NCBI GenBank assembly: GCA_015655585.1
Contig: JAATEV010000020.1
Coordinates: 1 to 64,000, forward strand
DNA from: Terriglobales bacterium
Lineage (GTDB): Bacteria > Acidobacteriota > Terriglobia > Terriglobales > Acidobacteriaceae
Reading direction: 5' to 3'
Length of the DNA stretch: 64,000 nt
The notes beneath the pieces were generated by a model that saw nothing but the letters and a program-made list of their open reading frames with translations, was not told the origin of the DNA and did no database searches. A program made the translations under genes and the position numbers. This document shows positions 16,062 to 25,506 of this stretch, in pieces (the stretch's first letter is position 1; every line of letters begins with the position of its first letter).

Positions 16062-19000
16062 TTAGTTCTGCGATGCAGCCGCTTTCATCGTTACAGCCGG
16101 AACATTCTGGTCATGCACCAGCTTGTTGAAGGCCGCCAGATCCTCGCTCTTCGCCTTGGCCAGAAGATCAAGCTGCACCTTCAACTGCGCGCTCAACTCG
16201 TCGAACACCTCATACGAAGACGCCGTAGGACTGATGTCCGTCTCGCTCACCATCGAGAGCAGCCCGGCCAGCTTGTTGTTCAGCTTGATGGGATAGTTCA
16301 GCGCATCCTCATCCGCCTGCAACTTCGTCTGATATAGCTCATCTTCGATTGCGCTCAACTTGTCGGTCAGTTTCTTCGCGCTCTCAGCCACGGTCTTGTT
16401 CGACCCCTTCGCAAAGGGCTCCAACTGGCGCTTGGCATCGCGAATATCAAGCACGCCCTGGTTCGCCTGCGAGACCTTGTCCCGAATCTGCAAGAGAAGA
16501 TCCAATTGCTTCTGGAAGTCTTCCGGCGTCGTCGGAGCGCGAGGATCTTTCTTCACGACGAAGCTCTGCGTCTCCGTGTGCCCATCCACCGCAAGCTCCA
16601 CCTTGTACGTGCCCGGAATAATCGCAGGCCCCCGCGTCGAGCCCACCCACAGAATCATCCCCGGAAAGGTCGTCGCATCGGGATAGTGCATATCCCACGT
16701 GAACTGGTTCATCCCGGCCCTGGCAGTCGGCAGCGGAGAGCCTCCACGGCCACGGCGTCCGCCGCCGCCCTCTCCGGCAGCGGGATTCTGCTCCCGCACA
16801 GGCCGCGAAGAGATCTCGCGAACCAGCTTGCCGCTCGCATCCCTGAAGCGCAGCACAACGTCCGACTTCGGCCTCTCCTTGAGCCAGTAGGTCACAACGA
16901 CTCCACCGGGAGGATTCGTCCCCATCGGCGCATTGGAGCGTCCGCCGCCTCCACCGCCGAGGAGGCGATACGTATCCCGCGGCGGAAAGAGCTGCGCGTC
17001 CGCCGTCTTGTTGATGCCATGCGAGAGCTGGCGCAGCAGGGGCATATCGTCGAGCACATAGATCCCACGCCCCTGCGTCGAGACAACGAGGTTGTCCTCC
17101 CGCGCCTGAAACTGAACGTCCGTCATCGGCACGTTCGGCAGGTTGAGCTGGAACGGCTTCCAGCTCTCTCCATCGTCGAACGAGATATAAAGATGCGCCT
17201 CAGTCCCGGCGACGAGCAGCCCCTTCGTCTTCGGATCGGGCCGGATGGCGCGAGTAAAATCATCCGCCGGAATCCCGTTGACGATCTTCGTCCACGTCTT
17301 GCCGTAGTCGGTCGTCTTGTACAGGAAGGGACGGAAGTCGTCCGAGAGATACATCGTCGCCGCAACGTAAGCGGTTCCGGCATCAAACGGCGACGCAGCG
17401 ATGCAGTTCACGCGAATCCACGCAGGAAAGTCCTTCGGCGTAACGTCCGCCCAGTTCTTTCCGCCATCGCGCGTCAGATGAATCATCCCATCGTCCGACC
17501 CTACCCAGATCAAACCCTTCTGCACGCGAGACTCATCGATCGTGAAGATCGTGTCGTAGTATTCGACCGCCGAGTTGTCCTTCGTGATCGGGCCGCCCAC
17601 AGGCCCCTGCTTCGATTTATCGTTGCGCGTCAGGTCAGGACTGGCCACCGTCCAATGCTGGCCTTCGTCCCGGGTCGACAGCAGAACATTCGCCCCGGTG
17701 AAGAGTGTTTTCGGATCGGAGGTCGAGAAGTAGATGGGATAGCTCCACTGAAAGCGATACTTCATCGCCTCCACGCCGCGCCCCATCGGGTTATCCGGCC
17801 ACACGGTGATATTGCGCGAAGAGCCCGTCTTGTTGTCGTAGCGCGTCAGCAGGCCGTCATACGAGCCGCCATAAACAAACTGCGAGTTCAAAGGATCGGG
17901 CGCGAGCCATCCGCTCTCTCCTCCTCCAACCGCGTGCCAGTCTCTCTCCGAGATGCCGGCGCCACCGCCTCGACTGGCGATCTTCACCGAGCTGCTGTCC
18001 TGCTGCGAGCTGTAGATGTTGTATGGAAAATCGTCGTCGAGAGCGATGCGATAGAACTGCCCCGTGGGCTGGTTCCCCTGCGTGCTCCAGGTCTTGCCGC
18101 CGTCGAACGAGATATTCACACCGCCGTCGTTCGACTCGATCATCCGGTTCGGATCGTCCGGCGCAATCCACATATCGTGGTTGTCCGAGTGCGGCGTAGG
18201 GATCGTCGCAAAGTTGCGCCCACCATCGGTGGAGCGGAAGAAGCCCGTATTTAGTGCGTACACCGTATCGGCGTTCTTCGTATCGGCAAAGATGCGCGAG
18301 TAGTACCACGCGCGCTGCTTGATCTCGTGCTTGTCGTTCACCTTCTCCCAGGTCGCGCCGCCGTTGTCGCTATGGAAGAGGCCGCCCTGCTCCGCCTCCA
18401 CGAGCGCCCACACACTCTCCGATTTCACTGGCGAGACCGTAAGCCCGATCCTGCCGATCACACCACGCGGCAACCCCTCGTTCTTCGTGATGTCCTTCCA
18501 CGTGTCGCCGCCATCGGTCGACTTCCAGAGCCCGCCATCGGGGCCGCCGCTCTCAAACGTCCACGGCTGGCGGATGAACTGCCAGATCGAGGCGTAGAGC
18601 GTTCCCGGATTCAACGGGTCGAGCGCAATATCCACCGCGCCCGCACGGTCGCTCTTGAACAGAACCTTCTTCCACGTCTTGCCCCCATCTTTGGTGCGAA
18701 AGACTCCGCGCTCCGCGTTCGGTCCGGCCATGTGGCCAATCGCAGCCACGTACACGATATCGGGATTCTTCGGGTCGATGCGCACCGCGCCGATCTGCTG
18801 CGTGTCCTCCAGGCCAACGTGCTTCCATGTCTTGCCGCCGTCGGTCGACTTATACACGCCATCGCCGTGCGAGGCGTTGCCGCGCATGTCCGCCTCACCC
18901 ATGCCCACGTAGAGGATGTTCGGGTCAGAATCGGCAACTGCGATCGCTCCCACGGAGCCGAGCTTCAACTGCCCATCGGCAATCGGAGTCCAGTGCGCTC

Positions 19001-19262
19001 CGCCGTCCGTGGTCTTGAAGATGCCGCCGCCGGTCGCACCCTGATAGAACGTCTGCGGCTGCGAGGGAACGCCCGTGACCGCGCCGACACGGCCTCCGCG
19101 AAAGGGCCCGATCTGGCGAAACTTCAGCACGCTGAACGAGCTGTCCAGCTTCGCCTCGCCTGCACTCTGCGCCTCTAAGCCGCTCGTCCCACAAACCGGC
19201 AGCAAGCCACAAAAACTAACCAGTGCGAGCGCTTTGATCGCTCGTTGCATCTCTTTCCGCAT
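16062..19262 (-). CDS. Secreted BNR/Asp-box beta-propeller protein (VPS10/sortilin-like), long form
   Basis: The protein has 1066 residues: a signal peptide (to about residue 30), then 'FRQIGPFRGGRVGAVTGV', which is the start pattern of this family, then many Asp boxes ('TTDGGAHW', 'STDGGKTW', 'TKDGGKTW', 'SFDGGKTW', 'TRDGGKNW', 'TTDYGKTW'). A Gly/Arg-rich low-complexity patch lies near residue 830, and a C-terminal helical region of about 150 residues rich in Lys, Asp and Leu has no Asp boxes. ATG 19262 is chosen because GGGAGGGG precedes it; an in-frame TTG lies four codons upstream. It is longer than the plus-strand BNR protein at 8770 by this helical tail. Function is unproven. The divergent M1 aminopeptidase starts 297 bp away, which suggests shared regulation. 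Confidence 0.82.
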   Translation of the reverse strand: MRKEMQRAIKALALVSFCGLLPVCGTSGLEAQSAGEAKLDSSFSVLKFRQIGPFRGGRVGAVTGVPSQPQTFYQGATGGGIFKTTDGGAHWTPIADGQLKLGSVGAIAVADSDPNILYVGMGEADMRGNASHGDGVYKSTDGGKTWKHVGLEDTQQIGAVRIDPKNPDIVYVAAIGHMAGPNAERGVFRTKDGGKTWKKVLFKSDRAGAVDIALDPLNPGTLYASIWQFIRQPWTFESGGPDGGLWKSTDGGDTWKDITKNEGLPRGVIGRIGLTVSPVKSESVWALVEAEQGGLFHSDNGGATWEKVNDKHEIKQRAWYYSRIFADTKNADTVYALNTGFFRSTDGGRNFATIPTPHSDNHDMWIAPDDPNRMIESNDGGVNISFDGGKTWSTQGNQPTGQFYRIALDDDFPYNIYSSQQDSSSVKIASRGGGAGISERDWHAVGGGESGWLAPDPLNSQFVYGGSYDGLLTRYDNKTGSSRNITVWPDNPMGRGVEAMKYRFQWSYPIYFSTSDPKTLFTGANVLLSTRDEGQHWTVASPDLTRNDKSKQGPVGGPITKDNSAVEYYDTIFTIDESRVQKGLIWVGSDDGMIHLTRDGGKNWADVTPKDFPAWIRVNCIAASPFDAGTAYVAATMYLSDDFRPFLYKTTDYGKTWTKIVNGIPADDFTRAIRPDPKTKGLLVAGTEAHLYISFDDGESWKPFQLNLPNVPMTDVQFQAREDNLVVSTQGRGIYVLDDMPLLRQLSHGINKTADAQLFPPRDTYRLLGGGGGGRSNAPMGTNPPGGVVVTYWLKERPKSDVVLRFRDASGKLVREISSRPVREQNPAAGEGGGGRRGRGGSPLPTARAGMNQFTWDMHYPDATTFPGMILWVGSTRGPAIIPGTYKVELAVDGHTETQSFVVKKDPRAPTTPEDFQKQLDLLLQIRDKVSQANQGVLDIRDAKRQLEPFAKGSNKTVAESAKKLTDKLSAIEDELYQTKLQADEDALNYPIKLNNKLAGLLSMVSETDISPTASSYEVFDELSAQLKVQLDLLAKAKSEDLAAFNKLVHDQNVPAVTMKAAASQN

Positions 19263-19559
19263 AGCCCCTCCCAAGTCCGGCCAGTTGCGCCGGATAATTC
19301 CTACATCCGAATCAACAAACTTTGCTCTTCAGCAATACTCGTCAACAGCCTCAAGATCCTACCCGTTCAGTCGCGCAATCTGCACGCCGAGATTTCCGAG
19401 ACCGGCGATAAGAATCTTTGCAGGAGTCACAGAAGCGCTTGTAGCCGTAGGATTTTGTGTCATGAGGCGATGTGTTCAATATAGAATACTTTTCTCCACG
19501 ATTCGAATACGCTGGACACCTCCATCGACTTCGCACATCCGACAAGCATGAGGTATTGC

Positions 19560-21893
19560 ATGAGCCGTTCCCTTCCCTCTTCGTCTCGCGTCCTGTCCCT
19601 TGCACTTCTGGGCGGCCTCTGCCTCTCGCTCCCGGCCCAGTCTCCAAGGCGGGTCTTCGGCGATCCCAGCACCCCACAGTACGCTCCCAACCGCACCTAC
19701 CACGTTGAGAACTACAAAGTCGCCGCACGCATCAACATGGAGAAGGGCGAGATCGCCGGCGACGAGACCGTGACGCTCCATCCCCTCGTCCCCAGCCTCA
19801 AACAGCTCTATCTTAACAGCGCGCAGCTCACCATCGACGCCGTGTCTCTGCAAACGAGCAAAGGTTCCACTCCGCTCACCTTCCACTCCGACGAGTCGAA
19901 GCTCTGGATCACGCTCGACCAGCCCTACACACCTGAAGCCACTCTTAATCTTCGCATCACGTACCACGGCAATCCCCAGGGCCGACCCTTCCCCGATGCC
20001 GGTCTCAGCTTCATCCGCCCTGACGCCTCCAACCCGAAGCGGCCGCTCGAAGTCTGGTCCTACGGCTGGCCGGAGAACAATCACTTCTGGTTCCCTTGCT
20101 GGGATTACCCCAACGACAAGGCCACCAGCGAGACCATTATCACCGTGCCCGAACCTCTCTCCGTCGTCTCCAACGGCGAACTCGTGAAAGAGACGCACAG
20201 CAAGGGCGAAGCGACCTTCGACTGGGTCGAGCACGTACCGCACAGCGTCTACCTCGTCTCCATCGCCGTAGGCCCGTGGACCAAGTACAGCCAGACCTAC
20301 AAGACGAAGTCCGTGGACTACTACGTTCCACCGGGAACCGACCGTGAAACCGCCCTGCGCTCCTTCGGCCTGACGCCCGACATGATGGTCTTCTACGCCA
20401 GCACCTACGGCGTCGATTACCCCTACGAGAAGTACGCGCAGACCGCAGACCACGCCTTCGGCGGCGGAACGGAGAACATCAGCGCCACCAGCCTCGCCGA
20501 GACCACGCTGCACGACGCCCGCGCCGAGCAGGACTACCCAAGCTTCGACCTCGTCTCCCACGAGCTGGCCCACCAGTGGTTCGGCGACCTCATCACCGAG
20601 TGGAGCTGGGACAGCGCGTGGCTCAGCGAAGGCTTCGCCACCTTCTCCGCCGCACTCTATCGCGGGCACCACCTCGGCGACGACGCCTACCGCTACCAGA
20701 TCTGGCAGGACCAGCAGACCGCCGCCCGCGAGGACGCGACCCGCTATCGCCGCCCCATCGTAGACCGCCACTACACCCGGCCATGGGAGATCCTCGACCG
20801 CACCACCTACCAGAAGGGCTCAGTCATTCTGGACATGCTGCGCTACATCATGAACGACCAGGTGGAAGAGAGCCCATCGCCCAGCCAGCCCTTCTTCCAG
20901 ACCCTGCGCAACTACCTCACCGCCTACTACGCCAAGAACGTCGAGACCCACAACCTCATCAACATGTTTCGCACCACCACCGGACGCGAGCTAGACTGGT
21001 TCTTCGACGAGTGGGTCTTCAAGGCCGGTTATCCGCAGTACACCGTCCACACCAGCTACGACGCCGCCAAACACAACGAAAACGTAACCGTCCTCCAGAC
21101 CCAGAAGGTGGATGAGGTCACGCCGCTCTTCGACATGCCCGTCGTCCTCCACTTCTACTCCGCCGACGGCAAACTCCACGAGGCGAAGATTCGCGTTCGC
21201 CAGAAGGAAGAGACCTTCGCCATCCCGCTCGACTTCGAACCCCAGTGGATGGACTTCGATCCGTATAACCACATCTACAAAACTCTCACGCTCGACGAAC
21301 CCATCGAAAGCCTGATCGCCCGTGGCGAAAAAGACAAGAGCATGATCAGCCGCCTATGGGCCGCGCAACAGCTAGGCAAAGCCACCGGAGCCTCCACAGA
21401 TGCGGCGGTAAAAGCGCTCTCGCAGATCCTCGAACAGGATGCGTTCTACGCCGTCCGCATGATGAGCGCGCAATCTCTCGGCGCCCTCGGAACCGAATCG
21501 GCAAAGCAATCGCTGCTCAACGCATTGAAGCAGCCCAACAGCCACGTCCGCACTGCCGTCGTCGAAGCACTTGGTCACTTCTCCAAAGACTCGCAGGTCT
21601 ACAGCGTACTCGTGGAAGTCCTGCGCAGCGACGACAGCTACGCCGCCGAGGCCGCAGCGGCTCGCAACCTTGGAGAACTGGGAACCGAAGCCGCGTTCAC
21701 CGTTCTCCAGGAAAAGCTCGCAACCAACCCGTCCGTTTACGTCGCCACCGGACTCATCCAGGGAATCGCCCACTACAAAACTCCGCAGGCAAAGGCTCTG
21801 CTGACCGAGCAATCGAAGACCGGCATCACCGACGAGGTACGCCAGCTCGCCTCCCGCTCCTTACAAGGCGGAGGCACAGGACGCAACCGCTAA
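19560..21893 (+). CDS. M1-family aminopeptidase with C-terminal HEAT-like repeats, exported
   Basis: The 777-residue protein has a signal peptide (1-27), an N-terminal beta domain, and the M1 catalytic core. The exopeptidase motif reads GGTEN (302-306) in place of the usual GxMEN. The zinc site 'HELAHQWFGD' gives H334, E335 and H338, with E357 in 'LSEGFATF'. After about residue 570 there are helical repeats resembling HEAT units ('ALGTESAKQSLLNALKQP', 'NLGELGTEAAFTVL'). Gly-Thr in place of Ala/Gly-Met in the exopeptidase motif could alter specificity. ATG 19560 is chosen because GAGG lies six bases upstream; ATG 19548 is possible. It is divergent from the long BNR gene and probably degrades peptides outside the cytoplasm. 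Confidence 0.85.
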   Translation: MSRSLPSSSRVLSLALLGGLCLSLPAQSPRRVFGDPSTPQYAPNRTYHVENYKVAARINMEKGEIAGDETVTLHPLVPSLKQLYLNSAQLTIDAVSLQTSKGSTPLTFHSDESKLWITLDQPYTPEATLNLRITYHGNPQGRPFPDAGLSFIRPDASNPKRPLEVWSYGWPENNHFWFPCWDYPNDKATSETIITVPEPLSVVSNGELVKETHSKGEATFDWVEHVPHSVYLVSIAVGPWTKYSQTYKTKSVDYYVPPGTDRETALRSFGLTPDMMVFYASTYGVDYPYEKYAQTADHAFGGGTENISATSLAETTLHDARAEQDYPSFDLVSHELAHQWFGDLITEWSWDSAWLSEGFATFSAALYRGHHLGDDAYRYQIWQDQQTAAREDATRYRRPIVDRHYTRPWEILDRTTYQKGSVILDMLRYIMNDQVEESPSPSQPFFQTLRNYLTAYYAKNVETHNLINMFRTTTGRELDWFFDEWVFKAGYPQYTVHTSYDAAKHNENVTVLQTQKVDEVTPLFDMPVVLHFYSADGKLHEAKIRVRQKEETFAIPLDFEPQWMDFDPYNHIYKTLTLDEPIESLIARGEKDKSMISRLWAAQQLGKATGASTDAAVKALSQILEQDAFYAVRMMSAQSLGALGTESAKQSLLNALKQPNSHVRTAVVEALGHFSKDSQVYSVLVEVLRSDDSYAAEAAAARNLGELGTEAAFTVLQEKLATNPSVYVATGLIQGIAHYKTPQAKALLTEQSKTGITDEVRQLASRSLQGGGTGRNR

Positions 21894-21900
21894 TCCCTCC

Positions 21901-21942
21901 AGCAAAACAGGCGTGATGCAGATGCATCACGCCTGTTTTGCT
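21901..21942. terminator. Strong bidirectional hairpin terminator
   Basis: A perfect 19-bp inverted repeat (21901-21919 and 21924-21942) around the loop AGAT lies between convergent genes. The stem begins AGCAAAACAGGC and ends GCCTGTTTTGCT, so each direction sees a T-rich arm. It separates the aminopeptidase gene from the TonB-dependent receptor gene. Confidence 0.8.
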
Positions 21943-21962
21943 GAACCTTCTAAAAGATACGG

Positions 21963-24900
21963 TTAGAAGATAAACTTCCCGGACAACTGCAACTGCCGCG
22001 AAGAACCTACGTCACCCGAGGGAAAACGGGTAGAACTGATCTGCCCAAAGCTCCCTGCGGATACAGTCGATACCCCACCAGGCGTTGCAGGCGGCGTGAC
22101 AGAAAACTGGTTGACCGGCTGGGAGAAGTTCGGATGATTCAGGACATTGAAGGCATCGACCTTAATGTCAATCGTGTAACGCTTAAAGATCTTCGTCTTC
22201 TTATCCAGCGAAACATCGACATCCTCGAATCCCGGCCCAAAGACCATATTGCGCGGACTGTTGCCGAAGTGAAGGCCATCGCTGCTGAACGTGCATCCGG
22301 CAGTTGCATAAGCGCAGATTGATTGCGGAACGTACTGAATAATGTCTCCCGCGATCTTCTGCTTGCTGACCGTCACCGGCCCGGAGACATCCGCCCGCAC
22401 CGTTCCCGATGTTCCATTCAGAGTTGAACTTGTGACAATCGAGAACGGATTGCCAGTCTGGATCTGCGCAATCGCGGACAACTGCCATCCATCGACGAGC
22501 CGGTTCTGATGGAACGGCAGCGTATAAAACCCGCTAAATACAAACCTGCTGCGAACATCAAAGTCCGAAGGCCCATAGTTACCCGCGGGATTGTAACTGT
22601 CCTGCAAGGTCACTCCCTGACCACTGTAGGAGTTATCGTCCATGGACTTCGACCACGTATACGAGCTATTGAATTCCAGACCGTTCTTGAACTGTCTGGC
22701 GACCGTTACCCAGAGAGCGTTATACCGGGACATGCCGATATGCGCGATCTCGGAGATATTTCCCAGCCCCTTGCCCGGAAGATACGGGCTCGTGGGAGAG
22801 AGAGCCGCATACGGTCTTACATGGTTGTAGTAATCCTGCGTCGTGTACTGGTTCGCATTCCTCGTCATCTGCAAACGAACGCCATGGGAACCGACATACC
22901 CCAACTGCGAAGTCAACCCGAAGGGAAGCTGCTGCTGGATGTTGAGGTTCCACGACTCTACGTATGCCGCCTTCAGGTCCTTCGGCGTGTATGCGGGAGA
23001 CAGCGTAGGCGAAGACCCCGCGACCGAAAACGCATTCGCAAACGTCACATAGGGAATGGCCTGTGTGGCGCTGAAGGTCGCAGGACTCGAATACGGAGGA
23101 TTCGTCGTCAACCCGGTAACGACTCCGGTCTCCGGCTCGTCCGCCTGCAGACTGAACCCGCTGCGCACCACGGTCGCTCCCGTTCCGAAGACATCCCAGA
23201 TAATGCCTGCCCGCGGTCCAAGATTGTAGCTCTGCTGATAAGGCGAGGTCGTATGCTGCAAGCTCACAGACGAAGGATCGAAGTCGACAAACTGGCTTCG
23301 CGCCTCGGTAGGCGTCCCATACCAGTCGAAACGCAATCCCACCTCGAACGATAAGCGCTGATTGAGCTTATAAATGTCCTGACCGTAAATACCTACGGCA
23401 TTGACATAGATACGACTGCGAACGGGCCCCGGAGTAATGTTGAACGCCGATGCCTGATCGTTGATAAAAGCGGTCAGCGTGGGGAACGTGAAAGTGCTGG
23501 TATCGTTCGACAGATTGTCGTTGATGAACCAGCGATACTCCCCGCCGATGTTGATGTTGTTCTTTCCGCGAAGCCAGTTCACGTTATCGGAGACCACGGC
23601 AGTGGTATCGAACGCACCCTGCGGAAAATTCGCCGGACCGCCAAACGTAAGGCTTCCCCCGCCGATATTGATAAAGGGAATACCGATAGCAGACGTCACT
23701 CCATTGTTGATTCCATACGTCGTCGGATTGGCCACGAAGTTAGGATCGAATCCAATGGCGCGCCGGTTGAAGCCCGCTCGGAACTCATTCACCAGAGTCG
23801 ACGTAAACTCATGCGTTTCGCCGATTGTCCCAACATGGCGATGCGCATCGCGATGATCGCCGAACCCCGGAATCGTCGTGCCCGAAGTAGGCTCAATGCG
23901 TGCATCCTGCTGCCACGCGTAATAAAGATGCAATTGGTCCTTCTTCCCTATGTTCTGGAAGAGATCGCCCGTAATCTGCTTCATAAATACCGGCGACGCT
24001 GTGGAACCGATGTAGCGAGTCCCCGTCGGGTCATTCGCCGTCTGAATCAACGGCAACAGATTCTTAATCACAGGGTCCGTAACAGCATCGCGTTGCGCGT
24101 TCGACAGAACCGGGCTATTGATCGGCGCTCCCAGCGATTGATACAACCCTTCATAGCTGATGAAGAAGAACGTCTTATCTCTTCCATCGTATAGATGCGG
24201 CACCCAGACCGGCCCACCGAGCGCTCCGCCAGGCTGGTTCCTGTGCAGCGGAGACATCGGAATCCCTTTCGGCTGAAAGTAGTTGCGTGCATCGACATCG
24301 TTGTTGCGAATGTAGTCAAACGCCTCGCCATGAAATTCATTCGTACCGGAACGAGTCGCCACAGTCACCACCGCGCCGGAATTGCGGCCATACTCCGCGC
24401 TCAAGCTGGAGTTATCGACCTTAAACTCGCTGACGGTGTTGATCGAAGGCTGAAACGTGATCGTGTTCTGGATCATGTCGTTCAGGTTGATGCCATTAAT
24501 CATGAAGTTGACAGTGTCTTCGCGATTTCCCGCCGTAAGAAAGGACGAAGCGCCAAGGCCCACATTCGGCGTCGTCAGCAAGCCTCCAGGCGGAGCCGTC
24601 ACCGAGCCGGGGATAAGCTGGCTCAGGTCAAGAAAGTGACGTCCGTTGAGCGGAATCTCCTGCACCGTCTTTTGATCGATGACCTGCCCCACCGTCATCG
24701 TGGAGCTGTTAATCTGCGCCGATCCCGCCGTCACCTGCACCGTCTGGCTCATGCCGGTGACGCCAAGCTTCACATTGATCTCCTGCGTCGAGTCGACGTT
24801 TAGGGTAATGTTCTCCAGCGTGCTCGTCTCCATACCGGAAGAACTGACGGCTAGACGATATGTGCCGGGTTGCAGAGCAGGAAGCGCGTAGTTTCCCGAA

Positions 24901-25100
24901 CCGCTCGAAACCGTAGACCGCTTGGTTCCCGTCTGTACCTGTGTCGCCGTAATTTGAGCGCCCGCGATCACTGCGCCTGCCGAATCCGTAATCGTTCCCT
25001 GTAATGTGCCTGTCGATTGGCCGTTAGCAGAGCCACTACAAAGAACTCCTAAAAGAAAAGTCACGACTGCAACGAACTTCCATGTACGAGCCCGATTCAT
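21963..25100 (-). CDS. TonB-dependent receptor, Oar-like, with carboxypeptidase-regulatory domain
   Basis: The 1045-residue protein has a signal peptide (1-27), a carboxypeptidase-regulatory-like beta domain (about 30-110; 'GTLQGTITDSAGAVIAGAQI'), a plug with 'EIPLNGRHFLDLSQLIPG', and a long outer-membrane barrel ending in the aromatic C-terminus 'LSGKFIF'. This arrangement is the Acidobacteriota/Bacteroidota Oar-type receptor family, which moves unknown substrates or displays surface proteins using TonB energy. No N-terminal signalling domain for an ECF sigma factor is visible. Its position after the peptidase genes fits uptake of oligopeptides or glycans, but this is inference. A ~300-bp AT-rich leader precedes the start codon. 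Confidence 0.85.
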   Translation of the reverse strand: MNRARTWKFVAVVTFLLGVLCSGSANGQSTGTLQGTITDSAGAVIAGAQITATQVQTGTKRSTVSSGSGNYALPALQPGTYRLAVSSSGMETSTLENITLNVDSTQEINVKLGVTGMSQTVQVTAGSAQINSSTMTVGQVIDQKTVQEIPLNGRHFLDLSQLIPGSVTAPPGGLLTTPNVGLGASSFLTAGNREDTVNFMINGINLNDMIQNTITFQPSINTVSEFKVDNSSLSAEYGRNSGAVVTVATRSGTNEFHGEAFDYIRNNDVDARNYFQPKGIPMSPLHRNQPGGALGGPVWVPHLYDGRDKTFFFISYEGLYQSLGAPINSPVLSNAQRDAVTDPVIKNLLPLIQTANDPTGTRYIGSTASPVFMKQITGDLFQNIGKKDQLHLYYAWQQDARIEPTSGTTIPGFGDHRDAHRHVGTIGETHEFTSTLVNEFRAGFNRRAIGFDPNFVANPTTYGINNGVTSAIGIPFINIGGGSLTFGGPANFPQGAFDTTAVVSDNVNWLRGKNNINIGGEYRWFINDNLSNDTSTFTFPTLTAFINDQASAFNITPGPVRSRIYVNAVGIYGQDIYKLNQRLSFEVGLRFDWYGTPTEARSQFVDFDPSSVSLQHTTSPYQQSYNLGPRAGIIWDVFGTGATVVRSGFSLQADEPETGVVTGLTTNPPYSSPATFSATQAIPYVTFANAFSVAGSSPTLSPAYTPKDLKAAYVESWNLNIQQQLPFGLTSQLGYVGSHGVRLQMTRNANQYTTQDYYNHVRPYAALSPTSPYLPGKGLGNISEIAHIGMSRYNALWVTVARQFKNGLEFNSSYTWSKSMDDNSYSGQGVTLQDSYNPAGNYGPSDFDVRSRFVFSGFYTLPFHQNRLVDGWQLSAIAQIQTGNPFSIVTSSTLNGTSGTVRADVSGPVTVSKQKIAGDIIQYVPQSICAYATAGCTFSSDGLHFGNSPRNMVFGPGFEDVDVSLDKKTKIFKRYTIDIKVDAFNVLNHPNFSQPVNQFSVTPPATPGGVSTVSAGSFGQISSTRFPSGDVGSSRQLQLSGKFIF

Positions 25101-25410
25101 GTTGCCTCCAAAAGATGAAAATCCTGATCCGCAAAACGGTTCTCCTTCTGCTCACCGGCAGAATAAAAAACCAGACCCCGACCCTATGACACGCATAGGG
25201 GTGCAGTAACCATTTTTTTGACTTTAAAAAGAGCAACCAGACCGACAACAAAGAATGAAGCGGGTGCTATGGGAGTTCAATAAGTACAGCAGGTGTACTT
25301 CGCAATGCAGTGAAGAGGGAATAGGAGGATGGCAAATTTAAACAGAGAATAAATTTACATATTGAAATTGTCAATTTCAAGGAAAGCAGCTTGTACGTTT
25401 CCAACACGCA
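25101..25410. other. AT-rich leader/promoter region of the TonB receptor
   Basis: No gene is visible in this stretch. It is clearly richer in A and T than its neighbours, with runs such as AATAAATTTACATATTG near 25347-25363. It must hold the receptor promoter. I see no riboswitch structure that I can name. Confidence 0.4.
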
Positions 25411-25461
25411 TTCAAAAAAATAGTCTCCATATTTTAAAAATATGGAGACTATTTTTTTGAA
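25411..25461. terminator. Perfect 25-bp inverted repeat, terminator of the RND operon
   Basis: Bases 25411-25435 and 25437-25461 are exact reverse complements around a single central A. The arms contain a seven-base A or T run and the core TAGTCTCCATATTTT. It lies 46 bp past the stop of the last efflux gene (minus strand) and before the TonB receptor promoter, so it should end the efflux transcript. Confidence 0.75.
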
Positions 25462-25506
25462 GACTCACCACGCAGAATCAAATTCAGTCAGAAGGCGATC
25501 CCGCGA

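Noticed and set aside
25101-25410. Cobalamin or other riboswitch before the TonB receptor
   Set aside because: No conserved riboswitch core could be recognised in the AT-rich leader.
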